Assembly (NCBI GenBank): GCA_963762885.1
Contig: CAVXNH010000070.1
Span: 62,001-126,000 of the forward strand
Source: JASHVB01 sp963762885
GTDB taxonomy: Bacteria; Pseudomonadota; Alphaproteobacteria; Acetobacterales; Acetobacteraceae
Length of the DNA stretch: 64,000 nt
Direction: 5' to 3'
A program made the translations under genes and the position numbers. The notes beneath the pieces are model-generated. The model saw nothing but the letters and a program-made list of their open reading frames with translations. It was not told the origin of the DNA and did not search any database. Below are positions 26,239-36,298 of this stretch, in pieces (the stretch's first letter is position 1; each line of letters begins with the position of its first letter).

Positions 26239-27850
26239 GTGGCAACGAGGTGTACCGTGCGGCGAGTTTGGCATGTTCTGGCAGCGCTGGTCATCGGCAC
26301 GTCGATCGCGACGCCGCCGGTGTGGTCGGCGGACCTTGTGCTCGGCGCCGCGGTGGAGCCCGATTCGATCGATCCACACGTGCACAATTTCGGCGGCAAC
26401 AAGGGCTTCATGCCGAACCTGTTCGAGGCGTTGACCACCACCGATGCCAACGACCATCTGGTGGCGGACCTCGCGGTGTCGTGGCAGGCGATCGATGACA
26501 CGACGTGGGAATTCCATCTGCGTCCCGGCGTGCATTTCTCCGATGGCACAGCGCTGACCGCGGACGATGTCGCGTTCACCCTGCATCGTGTTCCCAATGT
26601 GCCGACCACGGTCGCCGACTTTTCCGAATATGTGAAGCCAATCGCGCAGGTCGAGGTGGTCAATGCCACAACCGTGCGGCTGCACACCAAGGCGCCGTTC
26701 CCGCTGGCGCCCGAGTATCTCTCGGCGATCGGCATCGTGTCGCGGGTGCATGGGGACGGCGCCACCACCGCGGATTACAACGACGGCAAGGCGGCCATTG
26801 GCACGGGGCCGTTTCGACTGGTCTCTTGGGCACGCGGCGACAAGCTGGTGCTAGATCGGAATGAGAACTGGTGGCGCGGACCTGCCGCGTGGGATCGCGT
26901 GACATTCCGCTACATCAAGAATGCGGCGTCGCGACTGGCGGCGCTGCTGGCTGGCGATGTGGGTCTGATCGATCAGGTGTCGGTGCAGGATGTCGCGCGG
27001 GTGCAGGGCGATGCGCGCTTCGCGGTGGCGACCGGCGTGTCGGACGACATCGTCGGCTTCGTATTCGACCAGCAGGACCGCAGCTCGCCGAAAATCGAGG
27101 GGAACGATGGCGCGCCCTTGCCGGTCAATCCGTTTCGCGACCGGCGCGTACGCGCAGCGGTTAGTCTGGCGATCGATCGCAACGCGATCCGCGACCGCAT
27201 CATGAACGGCCAATCGTCGCCTGAAAATCAGTACATGCTGCCGGGGCAGTACCGGCTACGACCCCGATCTGCCGCCGCTACGCTTCGATCCGGTCGAGGC
27301 CAGGCGGAACCTGGCGGAAGCCGGCTATCCGGCGGGCTTCCGGCTGACGATGGACTGCCAGAACGATCGCTTCGTCAACGACGCAACGATCTGTCAGACC
27401 GTGGCGCAGATGCTGACTCGGATCGGCATTGCTACCACGCCGGAGGTGATGCCGCACGCGGTCTGGGTACCTAAGGCCAATCGCCACGAGTTCAGCTTCT
27501 TCACGACGTTTTGGACGATCGATACGCCGGAGCCGTCGATCATGTTGATCAGTCAGCTCGCGACGTTCGACGCGACACGAGGCCGCGGCGCGTTCAACCG
27601 TAGCATGTACAGCAACGCTGCGTTCGACGCGGCGCTGGACCAGGCGCTGACGACGACGGACGCCAAGGCGCGCGAGGCGTTGCTGATCAAGGCCACCGAC
27701 ATCGCATTCCGCGACCAGGCGCTGGTGCCGCTGCACCGCCAGGTCAACATCGAAGCGATGGACCGGCGTTTCCGCCACACGCCGCGCAATGACGGCCACC
27801 TGCTGGCCGCCGACATCCAACCTGCTTTCGACTCGCACAAGGGGAATTAG
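26239..27850 (+). CDS. ABC transporter substrate-binding protein, family 5 (frameshifted)
   Basis: About 536 residues after repair. A signal peptide (VRRVWHVLAALVIGTSIAT, ending near VWSA) sends it to the periplasm. AAVEPDSIDPHVHNFGGNKG, LRPGVHFSDGTALTADDVAF and GTGPFRLVSWARGDKLVLDR are the family 5 dipeptide/oligopeptide-binding marks. The frame breaks at 27252-27253; deleting one C restores YGYDPDLPPLRFDPVEARRN. The permease and ATPase genes are absent. It lies 3 nt upstream of the gamma-glutamyltransferase gene, so it may bring in glutathione or gamma-glutamyl peptides. A GTG start is used; GTG at 26257 is an alternative. Confidence 0.87.
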
Positions 27851-27853
27851 ACG

Positions 27854-29595
27854 ATGGCCGACCAGCATCGCATGCCCACCCATCATCCGCGTATCATCGG
27901 CACCCGCCACATGGTGTCATCGGCGAATTACCTCGCTGCGCAGACGGGGTTCGCGATTCTTGAAGCAGGCGGCAACGCCATCGATGCAGGGGTGGCGGCG
28001 GGCATCGCGCTGGGCGTCCTGCAATGCGAGTACGTGCATTTCGCCGGCGTGGCGCCGATCATGATCCACCTGGCGAACAGTGGCGAAACCGTGTCGATCA
28101 GCGGGCTGGGGCCGTGGCCGAAGCTGGCAAGCGCACAGTGGTTCCGCGAACACCAGGGCGGGCGCATTCTGTCCAACATCAAGCGCACCATCGTGCCTGG
28201 CGCGCCGGATGCGTGGATCACCGCGCTCGAACGCTATGGCACGATGAGCTTCGCCGATGTTGCTGCCGCTGCGATCCGCTTCGGGCGCGAGGGGTTCGCG
28301 TTGCAGTCGATGTCGGCGGAGATCATCGGCGAGGCCGCTGCCACGCTGCGTCAATGGCCGCAGAATGCTGCGATCTATCTGCCGGGCGGCGAACCGCCCA
28401 AGGCCGGCCAGCGGTTTTTCCAGACCGATCTGGCAAATTCGATTCAGTACATGGCGGACCAGGAAGCCTCGGCAGTGCGCAGGGGCGGGCGAGCAGCCGG
28501 TCTGGCGGCGGCGCGCCATGCGTTCTATCGCGGCGACATTGCGCAGAAGATCGTCGCATTTCACAAGGCGAATGACGGCTGGCTGCGTGAGGACGACCTG
28601 GCGGAGTTCCGCGTCGATGTGGAAACGCCGTTGGCGATCCGTTTCGGCGACATCACGGTGCATGGCTGCCGGCCGTGGTGCCAGGGGCCGGTGCTGTTGC
28701 AGACGTTGAAAATTCTGGAAGGGATCGATCTGGCGTCGCTCGGTCACAACTCGCCAGCCTATATTCACACGCTGGTGGAGGCGTTGAAACTCGCGTTTGC
28801 CGACCGGCATGCTTACTATGGCGATCCGAAATTCGTCGATGTGCCGATCGATGCGTTGTTGGGCGACGGTTATGCGGCGCGGCGGCGTGCATTGATCAAT
28901 GCGGAGATTGCGTGGCCGGAGATGCCGCCGGCCGGGTCCGCCGACGAACTCGGGCTGCCATCGCGCGCCGCGCCGCGGACGATGGCGGATGCAGAGTTCG
29001 TAGAGCAGGAGCCGGATACTTCGTATGTTTGTGTGGTGGATGGGGCGGGGAATGCGTTTTCAGCGACACCGAGCGACGGGGCGATCAGCACGCCTTTGAT
29101 CCCGGGCACTGGTCTTGCGCCGTCCGCGCGTGGTGTGCAGTCCTGGACCGATCCGACGCATCCGGCATGCCTGGCTCCTGGCAAGCGGCCACGGTTGACG
29201 CCTAATCCGGCAATCGCGCAGCGGGACGGGAAGTGGATCATGCCGTTCGGCTCGCCCGGCAACGACGTGCAGCCACAGGCGATGCTGCAAGTATTTTTGA
29301 ATCTCACGGCGTTCGGCATGACGCCGCAGGCAGCGATCGAACAGCCTCGATTTGCGTCGGCGAGTTTCCCGGGGTCGTCCGATCCGCACAACTACACGCC
29401 GCGAAGGCTGAGCCTGGAGCGGCGGTTTTCCGATGCAACCGCGGCGGCGCTGACACAGATGGGTCACGATGTTAGTGGTGGCGGGAGTGGGAATACAAAG
29501 CGGGCTGCGTCTGTGCAATCGTCAAGGACCACACATCCGGCATGATGGAAGGCGGCGCGGATGTGCGTCGCCCGGGCGGCGTGCGTGGATGGTGA
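27854..29595 (+). CDS. Gamma-glutamyltransferase family protein (frameshifted near the end)
   Basis: About 580 residues after repair. GNAIDAGVAAGIALGVLQ and ALERYGTMSFADVAAAAIRF are the large-subunit marks. DTSYVCVVDGAGNAFSATPS contains Thr389, the nucleophile that is freed when the precursor cuts itself. The frame breaks near 29473-29478; one added base restores the family ending EYKAGCVCAIVKDHTSGMM and GGADVRRPGGVRGW at 29595 instead of a false stop at 29545. No clear signal peptide is seen, so it may act in the cytoplasm on gamma-glutamyl or lactam compounds. It follows a solute-binding protein by 3 nt. Confidence 0.87.
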
Positions 29596-29678
29596 ACGGG
29601 GCCCATTGCCAACCCACACCGTCCCGGGTGTAGCCTGCCCCCCGTCCGCACCCGGACCAAACACCAGGAGGACCGGCC

Positions 29679-30779
29679 ATGCTGCTCGGCTATTTCGCGA
29701 TGCCCTCGCATCCACCGGAGAGAGGCCTGAAGGAAGGCCACGACTGGGACTTGCAGACGCTGCGCTGGCTCGATGAACTCGGCTATGACGAGGCCTGGAT
29801 CGGTGAGCATTACACCGCGCCATGGGAGCCGCATCCGTCGCCCGATCTGCTGATCGCCCAGGCGCTGCTGCAAACCAAGCGCCTGCGCATCGGTCCCGGC
29901 GGCTTCCTGCTGCCCTATCATCATCCCGCCGAACTCGCGCACCGCGTGGCGATGCTCGATCATCTGTCCGAGGGGCGGCTGAATTTCGGTGTCGCCGCGT
30001 CGGGCCTGCCAACCGACTGGGCGATGTTCAACGTTGACGGCAATGCCGGCGTGAACCGCGAGATGACGCGCGAGGCGCTCGACATCATCCTGCGGCTGTG
30101 GGGCGACGAACCGACCTTCACCCACACGGGGAAATTCTGGACGGTGACGAAGCCGGAAGCGATGTTCGGCTTTCTGCGGCCGCACATCTATCCGTTGCAG
30201 AAGCCGCACCCGCCGATCGGCGTCGCTGGATTTTCGAAAAGTTCGGATACGCTGAAGCTGGCGGGCGAGCGCGGATTCCTGCCGCTGTCGCTGAACCTCA
30301 ACCCGGCCTATGTCGCCAGCCATTGGGAAGCGGTGGAGATCGGCGCCGCCCGTTCCGGACGCACTGCGAACCGCAACGACTGGCGGCTGGTGCGCGAGGT
30401 GTTCGTCGCCGATACCGATGCCGAGGCGTGGAAGCTGTGTGTCGATGGCATGATGGGCCGCATGATGCGCGAATATTTTCTGCCGCTGCTGGGGAACTTC
30501 GGGTTCCTCGAATATCTCAAGCATGATCCGAATATCGCGGATTCCGATGTCACGCCGGAGTATTGCGCGAAGCACAACTGGCTGGTCGGGTCGCCGGCGA
30601 CGGTGGCGGAGAAGCTGGAGCGCATCTACCACGAGGCGGGCGGGTTCGGCGGACTGCTGGTGTTCGGCTTCGACTATCTGGAGAACCCGCAGGCATGGCA
30701 TCGGTCTTTGAAGTTGTTCAAGGAGGAGGTGGCGCCGCGTGTTGCGCATCTGGTGCCGGGCAGGAAGGCGGCGGCGTGA
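29679..30779 (+). CDS. LLM-class flavin-dependent oxidoreductase (luciferase-like)
   Basis: A 366-residue TIM-barrel flavin enzyme of the bacterial luciferase type. MLLGYFAMPSHPPERGLKEG at the start, ELGYDEAWIGEHYTAPWEP, LRIGPGGFLLPYHHPAELAH and RLNFGVAASGLPTDWAMFNV are typical of limonene monooxygenase and alkanesulfonate relatives. It would use reduced FMN from a separate reductase to oxidise a small organic molecule. The substrate is unknown. CCAGGAGG lies 11 nt before the start. A composite hairpin repeat lies between it and the aminotransferase gene. Confidence 0.85.
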   Translation: MLLGYFAMPSHPPERGLKEGHDWDLQTLRWLDELGYDEAWIGEHYTAPWEPHPSPDLLIAQALLQTKRLRIGPGGFLLPYHHPAELAHRVAMLDHLSEGRLNFGVAASGLPTDWAMFNVDGNAGVNREMTREALDIILRLWGDEPTFTHTGKFWTVTKPEAMFGFLRPHIYPLQKPHPPIGVAGFSKSSDTLKLAGERGFLPLSLNLNPAYVASHWEAVEIGAARSGRTANRNDWRLVREVFVADTDAEAWKLCVDGMMGRMMREYFLPLLGNFGFLEYLKHDPNIADSDVTPEYCAKHNWLVGSPATVAEKLERIYHEAGGFGGLLVFGFDYLENPQAWHRSLKLFKEEVAPRVAHLVPGRKAAA

Positions 30780-30906
30780 CATGTGCGGTAGAGGACGCGG
30801 TGAAGCAGCCGGTGATGATAGTGGTGAGCGTGTGATGTCTGGTGTGTTCGGAGCAGTGGTTCGGTGGGGCGGGCGGCACCCTCACCCGCCGCGCTATCGC
30901 GCGGCG

Positions 30907-30934
30907 ACCTCTCCCGCGAAGCGGGAGAGGTTTT
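30907..30934 (+). repeat. CTCTCCCGC hairpin followed by T4, abutting the next start
   Basis: ACCTCTCCCGC and GCGGGAGAGGT form a perfect stem with a GAA loop followed by TTTT, a terminator shape for the luciferase-like gene. The right arm GGGAGAGG lies 11-18 nt before the aminotransferase ATG and is its only Shine-Dalgarno candidate, so the fold would hide it. Confidence 0.7.
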
Positions 30935-30941
30935 AGACGCC

Positions 30942-32279
30942 ATGACTTCTCGTGTGCTGCACCGTTCCGGCGGCCAACCGCCGATCGCGACGAGCGGCGA
31001 GGGCATCTATCTCATCCTCGCCGACGGCCGCCGTATCATCGACGCATCGGGCGGTGCGGCGGTTGCGTGCCTCGGCCACGGCAACCCGCGTATCGCTGAA
31101 GCGATCGGACGGCAGGCTGCGACGATGGCCTATGCCCACACCGGCACGTTCAGCAGCCAACCGGCCGAGGACCTCGCGCATATTGTGCTCGACGGCGAAC
31201 CGGGCGGACTGACGCATGCCTACTTCTGTTCGTCCGGTTCGGAAGGCACCGAAGCGTCGCTCAAACTCGCACGGCAATACTTTGTCGAGATCGGCCAGCC
31301 GCAACGGACGCACTTCATCGCCCGGCGTCAGGGCTATCACGGCAATACGCTTGGCGCGCTGGCAGCCGGCGGCAACATGATGCGGCGGGCGATCTACGAA
31401 CCGATCCTGTCGCCGGCGTTCAGCCTTGTGTCTCCGTGCTTCGCGTACCGTTTCCAAGGCGATGACGAATCGGACGCACAGTACGTCGATCGTCTGGCGG
31501 ACGAAGTGGAAGCGGAGTTCCAGCGGCTCGGACCCGACACGGTTGCCGCGGTGTTAGCGGAAACCGTGGTCGGTGCGACGACCGGCTGCGTGACTGCGCT
31601 GCCCAACTATTTCCAATGCGTGCGATCGATATGCGATCGCCACGGCGCGTTGCTGATCCTGGACGAGGTGATGTGCGGCATGGGCCGCACCGGTACGATG
31701 CACGCATGGGAGCAGGAGGGGGTCGCGCCGGATTTGCAGGTGGTGGCAAAGGGTTTGGGCGGCGGCTATCAGCCGATCGGTGGGGTGCTGATCGGCCGGA
31801 AGATCGTCGATGCGATCAACGCCGGGTCCGGCAGCTTCATGCACGGCCACACCTACCAGGCGCATCCGGTCGCCTGCGCTGCCGCGCTGGAAGTGCAGCG
31901 GATCATCCGCGGGGACAACCTGCTGGCTAACATCCGCGCCATGGGCGCCCGGCTGGAAACCGCGCTGATCGAGCGCTTCGGCAACCACCGCCACGTCGGC
32001 GACATTCGCGGCCGCGGGCTGTTCTGGGCGCTGGAGTTCGTCACCGATCGAGGGACCAAGCAGGAATTCGACCCGGCGCTGAAGCTGAATGAACGCGTCA
32101 AGCGCGAGGCGCTGGCGCGTGGCGTGGCGATCTATCCGATGGGCGGCACCATCGACGGACGGCGCGGCGATCATGTGGTAATCGCTCCGCCCTACATCGC
32201 GACGGCCGCCGAAATCGATGCGATCGTAGAGCACCTTGGCGATGCGGTGGACGCGGCGGTGGCCGGCGCTGTCGGCTGA
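30942..32279 (+). CDS. Class III aminotransferase (PLP-dependent)
   Basis: A 445-residue fold-type I PLP enzyme. SGGAAVACLGHGNPRIAEAI at the N-terminus, FCSSGSEGTEASLKLARQYF for phosphate binding, LILDEVMCGMGRTGTMHAWE with the cofactor-contacting Asp, and VVAKGLGGGYQPIGGVLIG with Schiff-base Lys270 are all present. Such enzymes are omega-transaminases acting on amines, beta- or gamma-amino acids, with pyruvate or glyoxylate as acceptor. The substrate cannot be told. The start at 30942 was chosen because earlier in-frame codons lie in the hairpin repeat. mbfA follows 69 nt after the stop. Confidence 0.88.
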   Translation: MTSRVLHRSGGQPPIATSGEGIYLILADGRRIIDASGGAAVACLGHGNPRIAEAIGRQAATMAYAHTGTFSSQPAEDLAHIVLDGEPGGLTHAYFCSSGSEGTEASLKLARQYFVEIGQPQRTHFIARRQGYHGNTLGALAAGGNMMRRAIYEPILSPAFSLVSPCFAYRFQGDDESDAQYVDRLADEVEAEFQRLGPDTVAAVLAETVVGATTGCVTALPNYFQCVRSICDRHGALLILDEVMCGMGRTGTMHAWEQEGVAPDLQVVAKGLGGGYQPIGGVLIGRKIVDAINAGSGSFMHGHTYQAHPVACAAALEVQRIIRGDNLLANIRAMGARLETALIERFGNHRHVGDIRGRGLFWALEFVTDRGTKQEFDPALKLNERVKREALARGVAIYPMGGTIDGRRGDHVVIAPPYIATAAEIDAIVEHLGDAVDAAVAGAVG

Positions 32280-32348
32280 TCCTGCGAATAAGTCGCATCA
32301 TTCCACGGGCCGCTTGAACTTCGCCCAACTGTTGCCAAATTGCGCGGC

Positions 32349-33305
32349 ATGCGCAACTTCTCTGAACTGACAGAACGCGAAGTCCTCGCCCTGGCGATCG
32401 CCAACGAGGAAGAGGACAATCGCATCTACACCGACATCGCCGAGGGCCTGCGTGCGGATTATCCCGGCAGCGCAAAGGTGTTCACCGAAATGGCCGAGGA
32501 AGAGAGCGAGCACCGGCACCGCTTGCTCTCGCTGTACCGGGCGAAATTCGGCGAGCATATTCCGCTGATCCGGCGCCAGGATGTGCGGGGCTTCATCCAG
32601 CACAAGCCGATCTGGCAGATCTTGCCGCTGAATCTCGACGAAGTTCGCAACCTCGCCGAAAGCATGGAAACCGAGACGCAGCAGTTCTATCGCCGCGCCG
32701 CCACGCGCAGCGAGGACGTCTCCGTCAGGCAACTTCTTGGCGACCTGGCCGAGGCCGAAGTCGCGCATGAACACCGTGCCGAACAGTTGACCGATGCGAA
32801 CCTGCCGGAGAACGTGCGGCGCGAGGAAGACACGCACGCTCGCCGCGACTTCGTGCTGCGGTTCATCCAGCCGGGTCTGGCGGGGCTGATGGACGGTTCG
32901 GTCTCGACGCTGGCTCCGGTGTTCGCCGCAGCGCTCGCCACGCAGAACACCTGGCAGGCGTTCGTCGTGGGGCTTGCGGCGTCGATCGGTGCCGGCATCT
33001 CGATGGCTTTTGCCGAGGCGTTGTCGGACAACGGTAGCCTGACCGGCCGCGGCGCGCCGTATATTCGCGGCGGCATTACCGGGGCGATGACGACGCTGGG
33101 TGGTATCGGGCACACGCTGCCGTTCCTGATTCCCTCGTTCTGGACCGCGATGATCGTGGCGGTCGGTGTGGTGGTGGTGGAACTCGCGGTGATCAGTTGG
33201 GTGCGGTGGAAATTCATGGACACACCGCCGCTCTACGCGACGTTGCAGGTGGCATTCGGTGGCGCGCTGGTGTTTGCCTGCGGGATTCTGATCGGCAGCA
33301 GTTAG
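32349..33305 (+). CDS. mbfA: Membrane-bound ferritin MbfA (rubrerythrin-VIT1 iron exporter)
   Basis: A 318-residue protein. The N-terminal 160 residues form a ferritin-like diiron helix bundle with two E-x-x-E/H pairs: NEEEDNRIYTDIAEGL, EMAEEESEHRHRLL, METETQQFYRRA and EAEVAHEHRAEQL. The C-terminal part has five hydrophobic spans of the VIT1/CCC1 type, starting DGSVSTLAPVFAAALATQNT. In rhizobia MbfA oxidises and exports iron and is repressed by Irr under low iron. No Irr box was recognised in the 69-nt gap upstream. Confidence 0.9.
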   Translation: MRNFSELTEREVLALAIANEEEDNRIYTDIAEGLRADYPGSAKVFTEMAEEESEHRHRLLSLYRAKFGEHIPLIRRQDVRGFIQHKPIWQILPLNLDEVRNLAESMETETQQFYRRAATRSEDVSVRQLLGDLAEAEVAHEHRAEQLTDANLPENVRREEDTHARRDFVLRFIQPGLAGLMDGSVSTLAPVFAAALATQNTWQAFVVGLAASIGAGISMAFAEALSDNGSLTGRGAPYIRGGITGAMTTLGGIGHTLPFLIPSFWTAMIVAVGVVVVELAVISWVRWKFMDTPPLYATLQVAFGGALVFACGILIGSS

Positions 33306-33350
33306 GATTCGTGGGGAGATAACCGAATCGGCCGCAGGCGGATCATGGTG

Positions 33351-33417
33351 CCCTGTGTCATGGCAGGCCCTCGGGTCAAGCGCCCGAGGCCACGCTCTGG
33401 CCGGCCATGACACAGGG
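33351..33417. repeat. Palindromic intergenic repeat (GTCATGGCCGGC family)
   Basis: Ends CCCTGTGTCATGGC and CCGGCCATGACACAGGG pair as inverted arms, with GGCCCTCGGG and CCCGAGGCC inside. It fills the gap between mbfA and the cytochrome b561 gene; the remaining 150 nt hold nothing recognised. Confidence 0.75.
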
Positions 33418-33565
33418 GGAGCAGGCGCGACTGATTGAGGCACTTTCTGCCTGTTGACCCCTGGTGGCAGCCTGCGTTCACTATCGAGGCATTCGGGAAT
33501 AATTCATCGTGGCTTTGGGTATCCGCGGGTGAATCCTATTTGCCGTCACCAACAGGGATTGCGCG

Positions 33566-34128
33566 ATGCCTCCGTCCATTCTCGATGCGCCTGCCGCCAC
33601 GCAGGGCCTGCGCCATGCACCGACCACGATCATGCTGCACTGGACCACGGCCGTGCTGGTGGTGCTGCTGTGGACGATCGGTCAGACCATCGATTTCGTG
33701 CCCAGGGGGATCTACGAGTCGACTACCGCTCGGTGCACATGGCGCTCGGAGTTACGCTCGGGGTCGTGCTGATCATCCGGCTGGCGTGGCGTGCCACTCG
33801 GGGAGGCATGCTGCCGGCGCTGAACCAAGGGATCTTGCTCGCTGTCGCGCGCGCGACGCATTGGCTGCTGTATGCGCTGTTAGTGCTGACGGTGGCGCTG
33901 GGCGTCACCAATGCCTGGGCGAGCGGCGTCTCGGTGTTCAACCTGGTCCAGGTGCCGAAACTGTTTCCCGGCGACCGCGCGCTGACGCACCAGATCGGCG
34001 ACTGGCACGCCCTGGCCGCCAATGCCGTGCTGATCGTCGCCGGTGTGCACAGCGCCGCCGCACTGTTCCATCACTTCGTGCTGCGCGACGCTACGTTGCG
34101 CCGGATGTTGCCCTGGGGGCTGCGCTAA
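33566..34128 (+). CDS. Cytochrome b561 family protein (frameshifted)
   Basis: About 187 residues after repair, four spans, the normal length for bacterial b561 (YodB/CybB type). TTIMLHWTTAVLVVLLWTIG has the span-1 heme His; DYRSVHMALGVTLGVVLIIR has the span-2 His; ARATHWLLYALLVLTVALG and GDWHALAANAVLIVAGVHS have the later ligands. It passes electrons from quinol to a periplasmic acceptor, often superoxide. The frame breaks at the G5 run 33705-33709; adding one G restores VPRGDLRVDYRSVHM. It stands alone between mbfA and the dioxygenase gene. Confidence 0.83.
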
Positions 34129-34219
34129 CGTCAGCCCGAACTCGCCAATACCCGTACGTGGCCCTCCATGATAACGTGGCCGGCAGTGCCCGACACGCCG
34201 GGCCCCAGGGAGGCGCACG

Positions 34220-35072
34220 ATGCAGGCACTGACGCAAGCGCAGGTGGAGTCGTATCGCTATAACGGCTTCCTGTTTCCGGTTCCGGCGCTGACGCCGGAT
34301 GAGATCGCCACGTGCCTTGCCGGGTTGGAGCGGCTGGAAACCGAACTCGGTGCGCCGGTCGCCGAGGCAGACGTCAAGTGGCGCTCGCACGCCTACGCGC
34401 ATTCGCCATGGTTCAACGCGCTGATCCGCCATCCGCGCATTCTGGACGCGGTGGAGGACCTGATCGGGCCCGACATCCTGGTGTGGACCAGCACGTTCTT
34501 CATCAAGGAACCGCACGCGCCGACGTTTGCCGCGTGGCACCAGGACGGCACGTATTTCGGCCTGGAGCCGCATGAACAGGTTTGCGCCTGGGTGGCGTTG
34601 ACCGATGCGAGCGCGGAGGCGGGCTGCATGGAGCAATTGTCCAGCCGTGGAGCGCCTCGGCAGTACCGGCACGCGCCGCTGGGCCTGGCGCACAGCATCA
34701 ACCGCGCCGGCCAGACCATCATGGAGCAATTCGACGACTTCGCACCCTGTGGCGATGGCGCTGCGGGCCGGCGAATTCTCGCTGCATCATGAACTGGCGG
34801 TGCACCGGTCGGCGCCAAACAATGCGTCGCATCGGCGCGTGGGGATCGGGCTGAATTATATTCCTCCGCATGTGAAGGTGAACGGTCCGGTGCGGTTGAA
34901 AGCGATGCTGGTGCGCGGGGAAGATCGTTACGGGCACTTCGACCTGATCGATCCTCCGGCCGCCGAGCGCGATGCCGCGGCGCTGGCGGTGCACCAGGAG
35001 GTCAGCGACCGGTATCGCGAGAATTATCGCATCCAGGTGCAGCGGCACGAGGCGTCGTACGCCGGCGCGTAA
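34220..35072 (+). CDS. Phytanoyl-CoA dioxygenase (PhyH) family protein (frameshifted)
   Basis: About 283 residues after repair. AWHQDGTYFGLEPHEQVCAW holds the H-x-D pair of the iron/2-oxoglutarate facial triad; FSLHHELAVHRSAPNNASHR holds the distal His and the Arg that binds 2-oxoglutarate. The family hydroxylates acyl-CoAs or small molecules; the substrate is unknown. The frame breaks at 34748, where one extra T disturbs DDFAP-VAMALRAGEFSLHH. The middle stretch MEQLSSRGAPRQYRHA also departs from the family's PGSH pattern, so two more compensating errors are possible there. Confidence 0.8.
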
Positions 35073-35078
35073 CCGCCG

Positions 35079-35884
35079 GTGGGTGTGAAGAACCTGGCGA
35101 TCTTCACCATCGGCAAAAACAACTACGTGCCGACAGCCAAGGTCCTGTTGCAGAGCGCGCGCCGGTTTCATCCGAAGGCCACGTTCTATCTGTGCGTTGC
35201 CGACCGATTGCTGCCCGATGCCGGTTTCTATCAGGAACTGCGCCGAGGTTGCGGCTGTCGTCGACTGGTGGGCGCGCCGGTTGCGCTATCAATGTATTGT
35301 CGATCCGGACAGAAGCCTTCGTCGATCAGCGATTCATCGATCTGGTGCCGGGTTTCCTGGACCGCGCGCAGATCCTGCGCGAGCCGCGATACAATGTCGC
35401 CTATTGGAACCTGGCACAGCGTGGTCTGGAGCAATACGGGGAGGAAAGGCGGGTCGGAGGTGAACGGCCGGGGTTTTTCCATTTCAGCGGTTTCGATTGC
35501 AGCCAGCCCGAACGGCTGACGAGATACACCACCGCCTATCGTGACGACCAAATTGCCGGGCCGTTGCAGGCCTTGATACGGCACCATGTCGAACAACTGG
35601 TGCTGAGCGGCTACCGTGAGGCGTCTCAGATTCCCTATGCTATTGGCTACTTTGCTTCGGGCGTCACGATTCCGGCCGATGCACGCAAGGTGTTTCGCAC
35701 CCAGTATGTCGGCTGGTCCGGCGGCCCCTTCGCATATTTCAAGCATGACGTCCCGGTGCTCCATCAGATGCCGCTGACGTCTGCGCCAGACGAGCTGATG
35801 GCGATCATTCAGGCGATCTATGCCTCGACCTCCTGGCGGATCACCGGACCGCTGCGGGCGATAAAACGGTGGCTGGGGGAGTAG
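35079..35884 (+). pseudogene. Glycosyltransferase-like gene with frameshifts and a probable internal deletion
   Basis: The start reads LAIFTIGKNNYVPTAKVLLQ, the N-terminal nucleotide-binding strand of a family of cytoplasmic glycosyltransferases. Then two frame changes (near 35240 and 35315) link AEVAAVVDWWARRLRYQCIV to FVDQRFIDLVPGFLDRAQIL, RYNVAYWNLAQR and FFHFSGFD. In full-length relatives about 100 residues, including the acidic D-x-D region, lie between the first block and the DWWARRL block; they are missing here. The remaining part is therefore probably inactive. The estimate of missing length is from memory of the family, not an alignment. It begins 6 nt after the PhyH stop. Confidence 0.6.
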
Positions 35885-36004
35885 CCTGGCGACGGGTCAC
35901 GCGCGGATGCGGTTTTCCGGGTCCGCGTGGCGAACCGCCTGTGACGCAGTTCATCGACGCCGCTGCGAAACGGGCGATATGATGTCGCGGTTCGGAGGTC
36001 GCCG

Positions 36005-36271
36005 ATGAAGTACCTGCCGCTCGTCATGACCCGAGGTGCATTGCTGGCACAGCTTATCCACGAGTCCTCGCAGGATCCGCGGCGCTACAGGGCATGCGGC
36101 TGCTGCGGGGCGCGCATGGCGATCGCGCCCGACCGATCCGAACAGACAGTGCGCTGCCCGGCCTGTCTGCGCGTCCAACGCGTAGTGGACCATGGCGAGG
36201 TGCCGTGGCGGCTGACTCCTGCCTCGGCGGAGGCGTTGCGCAGGACGCGGTCCTGGGTTCGCCGGGTTTAG
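36005..36271 (+). CDS. Small zinc-ribbon protein of unknown function
   Basis: An 88-residue protein with two Cys pairs, CGCCGARM and VRCPACLRVQ, spaced 16 residues apart as in zinc ribbons. The N-terminal 30 residues and the Arg-rich tail RRTRSWVRRV are basic or neutral. GGAGGT lies 6 nt before the start. It could bind nucleic acid or act as a small protein adaptor, but no family is recognised. It stands alone between the broken glycosyltransferase gene and the converging vapBC pair. Confidence 0.55.
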   Translation: MKYLPLVMTRGALLAQLIHESSQDPRRYRACGCCGARMAIAPDRSEQTVRCPACLRVQRVVDHGEVPWRLTPASAEALRRTRSWVRRV

Positions 36272-36298
36272 CCAGGAGTCGCGCTGGCTGGTTCGCGG

